Below, piece after piece: positions 59,308 to 64,000 of a stretch of 64,000 nt of DNA. Positions within the stretch are counted from its first letter, which is position 1; every line of letters begins with the position of its first letter. The translations under genes were made by a program, and so were the position numbers. The notes below the pieces were generated by a model. The model worked only from the letters and a program-made list of their open reading frames with translations, was not told the origin of the DNA and did no database searches. Source of the stretch: Mactromeris polynyma (taxonomy: Eukaryota; Mollusca; Bivalvia; Venerida; Mactridae); assembly GCA_032209605.1 (NCBI GenBank), contig JASFXZ010000015.1:1488001-1552000 (forward strand), in the 5' to 3' direction.

Positions 59308-60321
59308 CTACAAAGTTAACTTTGCTGTAATATTATAGTCAAAATGTTCATTTAAAACTAGTCCAAAGTATGTATATTTATCAACTGTATCTAGATTAGC
59401 ATTGCCAAAGTAAAAATCAAAAAGTGTTCTTTGAACAGACTTTGGGCGAAAATATACAATTTGACTTTTGTTTCTGTTAATTGACATTCCGTTGGTGCAG
59501 CACCAATCATTAAGAGCATTAAGTAAACACTGTAAATCTCTTTCATTTTCAGCAAGTAGAACAATATCGTCTGCATACAATAACATACATATTGTATCAT
59601 TTCCACACTGTACACCAATATCAAAAGACTTCAGATATATTGCTAGGTCATTAATACACAAATTGAACAAAAGGGGAGATAATATACAACCCTGACGTAA
59701 ACCCGATCGTACATCAAACCACTCGGTACATAGAGCATTTACTCTGACACAAGACAGTTGAGTACAAATATTTTATAGCAGTTAACATCCTACCTTTAAT
59801 ACCCATATCAAACATTTGTTTCCAAAGTAAGTCACGATTTATATAGTCATATGTATTGTTTAAGTCTATACATGTATACAAAGTTGAACGTTTTTGCTTC
59901 TTCCTTGTATCAATAATATTTGCGAGGGTAGCTAAATGATCAATAGTACTACGTTTCTGTCTAAAACCATTTTGTTCATCAATGACAATAGCATTTGATT
60001 CAGACCAAGTACTAAGTCTATTGTTCAATATATAACAATATAGTTTGTAAATGGAAGAAGCTAATGAAATGCCCCTATAAGATAAAGGGTTTCTAGCATC
60101 TAGACTAGCAGACTTAGGTATTGGATTTATCACACATTTTCCCTGTACAGATGGAATAGTGCCGTTGCTAAAATATTAAATAACACATGTAAAAACATAA
60201 CAGTGGTATCATTTTTAAGAGTTTCATATGGTATTCCATCAACACCACATGCTTTCCCACGATTAGCAGCATCCACAGCTTTCTTGACTTCATGTACAGA
60301 TATATGATCATTAAATGACAA
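59308..60321 (-). pseudogene. LINE beta reverse transcriptase (unit C)
   Basis: Three consecutive frames (60130-60321, 59714-60133, 59308-59670) contain most RT motifs, with YADD intact and no hairpin insertion. A frameshift near 59700 separates motif A from motif C. Confidence 0.72.
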
Positions 60322-61106
60322 AGAGTCATCATCAACATTAGAAAAACTAGGTACAGACGTAGAATTTATATTAGGATTATTGAATAGAGAACAAAAATTG
60401 TATTAGTGCAAGAAGTCGTAGAACCATCATCTAGTAAAACTTCATCAGGAATTGTTTTCTTTTTACTATGACCGATACCAATTTTACCTATCGATTTCCA
60501 AAATTTTGACTTATTAATGTTACTGTCATTTAACAATTCCTTCTGCATGTTATACCAATGACGACGCTTCGCCTTCTGAACCTCAGCGTCAAAATGCTTT
60601 CGTAAGTGTACGTACTCAGTTTTAAAATTAGTTTTTTTCTGCTCTATTAAAACAATTTAATCATCTTCGTTCTGATTGAGAAAGATTAAACCATAACAAA
60701 GACAAATTATCATTCCACCATGGTTTACTAGGCCGGTGTTTTCTGGTAGAACATGTTGCAGAAATGGTTTTAAAGGGAATGTTATTATACATAGTATTTT
60801 TTATAATAGTGCACTATTCCTCATAAATCAAATAAATGTCAGTTTGTGTACGCATGCCATGTTCAAATTTATCGATGGTTTTGTTAACATCAAAGAGCAC
60901 ATCAGGGCTGCTAAGAAAACTATTGTTGAAATAACTACGATCAAACGTATCATATGAAATAGGTTCATGCTCTACATCACCTGTTTTACTCATATATGGT
61001 GAACAATAACAGTTAACTTTCCATGATAATAAAGAATGATCAGGTGTATTTGTCGGAGTAATACTACTAAGATTACCACATTTGTTAATCACATCGTTTG
61101 TTAGAT

Positions 61107-61832
61107 TTAACAGAAAAAATCTGAGAACAAATCCAAATTTTCGTGACGTACAATACAATAATCAGCAACTGATGCTCCTTTCACAGAAACAAAAGTAAAA
61201 TCATTTGTTGTGGAGTATATTCCATTCAACATACACTTATTAGTATTAATTAAACAATCTATGAACAACTCGCCGTATTCATTAGTAGAAAAATCAATTA
61301 CATCACGAGAAAGTGATGAATCGACCCCTGGGATATAGTCATCCAAATTTCCAGTGCGGCTGTTAAAATCTCCACAAATAAATATTAGCCCATCGCTTTG
61401 GAAAGAGTACACATTAGCTAGCAATTGATCATAGAAAGCATTAACATCGAACGGACGAGATGAATTCTGTGGCGGTAGATAACATACACATGGGAATAAA
61501 ACTAAATTAGTAGTTTTGTGAGACATTTTTAACCATAATATACCTTCAAATGTGTTATCAACAATACATATATTACACAAATCACACAAAGATTGTTTAA
61601 TAAAGAAACCTACACCACAGGTACCAGTCCTAGCATTGAAATGGATGTTTGTTCTATTAAAACCTAACCATCTATAACCTTCAATATCTAAAACATTATT
61701 ATTTACAAGATGTGTTTCGGCTACACCTAAAATATCAAAATTATTGTCTAGAATAAAGCTAGATCTTAAAATAAAATTATCTGAAGACTTCTCAGAGTTC
61801 CATCCTCTCACGTTCCAAAACCCAACATAAAG
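61107..61832 (-). pseudogene. LINE beta endonuclease domain (unit C)
   Basis: Continues in the ORF1 frame after the TAG with NVGFWNVRGWN, FDILGVAETHL, ICGDFNSRTG and DYCIVR. The final PDHSLLSW block is present in another frame at 60814-61158, so one frameshift has hit the domain. No ATG near the start. Confidence 0.7.
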
Positions 61833-62468
61833 CTAATATGGACGTCTGTTCTGACCACCACGGTCCCGTCCTCTACCTCCGCCACTTCTGCCACCGCGTC
61901 CACGACCAGTAGTGTTGTAGCCATTACTATTGTTGCCACGTACTTCCTGAGAATAGGTCCTAGGAGAATTGTACCTTCTACCACTTACGTAAGGCACACT
62001 GTCATCTCTATGATTGTCGCGACCACGTGCAGTATCACGCGTATTAGAGAAACGCCTCTGGTCACTATGACGGTTGCCGCGTATACTGTCTTGCTGATCT
62101 GTGGATTGTCGATGAATGACGCGTGAGCCCCGAATAATCAGATTGGTACTTTTGAGTGAGTTCAATATGGTCCGAAAATTGTTGGCCATCACACGATCCG
62201 CCTGGGTTTGGTTATGTTGAACTAAAACGTTTGAGTATTGTTGGTGAGACTTCAGAGACGCCTTGTTTGCCAAAACCTTCCGTTTATCTTCGTGAGATTT
62301 CATTTTGGCAATAACAACACCAGGTTTAGAAGAAGATCTCGAAACCTTCATATCCGCACTTCTGCATGTCACGCCATGAATCTTGAGACCGTCTTTGATA
62401 AATGCATTGACTTTGGTTGCAGTGTTTTCATTGTCGGTCTCAGGAATATCTCTGATTACGATATTCAA
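61833..62468 (-). pseudogene. LINE beta ORF1 (unit C)
   Basis: 211 codons open on the minus strand: RRM-like start NIVIRDIPETDNEN, then a basic region and an RGG-rich tail ending RRPY before TAG. A coiled-coil extension upstream is frameshifted. Confidence 0.65.
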
Positions 62469-62659
62469 TGTAATATCGTTACATAAAGCGTTGATAGTCT
62501 CCTTAGTTGAGAGTGAGTCGATCTTAGTGTATACTAGGTCAAGTTCAGATTTAAACTCATCACATATAGACTCCTTTTTGTGTCCATACGGTTGTCGACA
62601 TCCTTACGTATTCGATTCATTTCGGTTGTAACACGCCTGTCAAGTACCTGAGCGACCTT

Positions 62660-64000
62660 ATTTTATGTTAATTTAGTAACATTTAGGTGACTAGGTATTA
62701 AATTACTTGTTAATTTCTTTGCTTCACTTTTATTGTTAATTAAATCGTTTGAATACTTTAGAATAGTATTTATATATTGTCTGAACATACTTTCATTGAC
62801 CTATACACGTATTCGTGTATAACAATATTCTTGTTTAGTATCTTAAGTGACATTATATATGTATGAAATTATTATTATTATAGTAGCGAACATGCATATT
62901 ACTTTCAAATTTCTTCATTTTCCGGAATCGCTTTATCATCTTGACTATTGTGTATCATGTATAACCATCTCCGTTTTATATGTTGCTATTTAATGAATTG
63001 GTTGTCATATAATGTAATATTACTTTCATGGGCCTAATGGCAGGAATTCTGAAAATAAAAATCTTCTTTATTTTCTTGATTTGATGATGCGTAAAATATT
63101 ATGTGTTTGTCCGCACATTAGTCGTTAAGAATATCATGTATATGAGATACTGATCTTAAGTGCCTGAATATGGCCAGTAAATAGTTTTATACCCTTAGTT
63201 TGAGTAATTACACCAAGGTCTCAGTCGTAGGAAAAGTTCGCTTTAGAACGCATGTAACACAGATTGTAGTAAAGTAGTAAAAGTAACGCCACATGCATAA
63301 TACAATGCCTCCCCGCACAGACCCCCGGGAAAACAGTAGCCTACAAAATAGTAGGCACTGAGAATGTGCATGGGTAAACATCTATTGGAATATGGACACA
63401 AGGAGTGGTCATGAAATAAGTTTAATGTTTTTCCACAAAATACATATTTGCATTTCCACCGTTTTTATTGTAGCGTAGCATACTGAACAGCGTCCACTTT
63501 TTGTTTTGCGCCCGTGTGAATAAATCGGTAAACATTTGTCCGCCTATATTTTGTACACCTTTCTCGCATTTTATGGGAAAAATGTAAAGTAACGTGCCCA
63601 ATGATTCCTTGCTCACACCATGTGAGTTGAATTTATAAATTATGCATTCATTTGTTGAGTAGAAGACATAAAAACTTTCCGGTATTATGTTTACGAGGTA
63701 TATGGCAGGGAACATTAGCGAAAGTCGTGATTTATTATTAATTAATAATATCACTATGTCGACCTGGTGCAATATAACAGAAACATCTTAAGTAAAATCT
63801 CATCCTTATCCGCAAAAATTACATTTTCCTTTACTGGTTTATTTAACATACATGCTATTATATGGTCAGATCAAGAGTGATAAATGAATAGTATCAATAC
63901 GTTGTTGTCATTATCATTAAAAAGCGGAACAGTTTTAATGTGGTTTTGGAATAACATCCATTTGAAGTTTTGAACTTAAGTGAAAATACTTAAGATTCAC
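62660..64000. other. Spacer without recognisable genes (unit C, to window end)
   Basis: Homologous to 9356-10400 (A) and 35641-36990 (B). Only short frames. The next lectin exon 1 would lie beyond the window. Confidence 0.6.

Larger units (their letters stand above)
58810..62660 (-). mobile_element. LINE beta, minus strand, most complete copy (unit C)
   Basis: Order on the minus strand is partial ORF1 (62468 to 61833), TAG, endonuclease (61832 to 61107 plus a shifted TPDHSLLSW end in 60814-61158), a linker, RT start (60130-60321, GKACGVDGIPYE), RT core (59714-60133, SYRGISLASSIYK, GFRQKRSTIDH, CIDLNNTYDY), motif C YADD (59308-59670) and the C-terminal tail (59085-59267). It is 5' truncated within ORF1. 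A few frameshifts separate the blocks. Confidence 0.78.
52675..64000. repeat. Tandem segmental duplication, start of unit C (cut by window end)
   Basis: This third copy matches unit A positions 1 to about 10900, including gamma, alpha and beta in the same order and strand. It keeps stretches that unit A lost: about 430 bp inside beta RT, 150 bp beside the endonuclease, and about 180 bp near 63720. A fourth lectin exon 1 is expected beyond the window. Confidence 0.9.

Overview
This window is AT-rich animal (eukaryotic) DNA with multi-exon genes, GT-AG introns and abundant non-LTR retrotransposons. The gene content (a secreted PAN/Apple plus F-type-lectin protein, an orphan SLC16-type exon) and a tRNA-derived SINE with a Meta-type core suggest a mollusc, most likely a bivalve. 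The phylum is inferred from the families, not proven.

The window is a tandem segmental duplication: unit A (1-29846), unit B (29847-52674) and the start of unit C (52675-64000). Its conserved core is a five-exon gene for a secreted protein of about 252 residues: signal peptide, one PAN/Apple-like domain, a C-terminal F-type lectin (fucolectin) domain. Because the window opens mid-unit, gene 1 shows only exons 4-5 (226-355, 1768-1967). Gene 2 is complete (21954-31713, exons in units A and B). Gene 3 is complete (45599-54774, exons in B and C). All splice phases agree and both complete copies are open end to end. Copies differ mainly in short amino-acid patches, and the canonical fucose-binding motif is altered in all of them.

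Layout of a unit: lectin exons 4-5; a retrotransposon block (plus-strand LINE C-terminal remnant gamma, then minus-strand LINEs alpha and beta in A and C; in B alpha and beta are absent and a separate LINE, delta, sits in gamma); a 7-kb spacer with a foldback, SINE-like sequence, a decayed RTE-type fragment and, in unit A only, an orphan monocarboxylate-transporter-type exon; a 22-bp minisatellite; a spacer with a 33-bp satellite and mariner-like ends; lectin exon 1; intron 1 with a plus-strand LINE (epsilon) and a SINE; exon 2; intron 2 with a pogo/Tigger-like non-autonomous transposon; exon 3. The three units are mosaic: the left part of A resembles C more than B, whereas the right part of A is nearly identical to B.

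The lectin genes are the only convincing host genes. All other long open frames belong to decayed retroelements or tandem repeats. The strongest biological signal is a tandemly amplified lectin family whose copies differ at residues in predicted carbohydrate-binding loops. The strongest retroelement signal is a single in-frame TAG between ORF1 and the endonuclease of LINE beta, with no ATG just after it.
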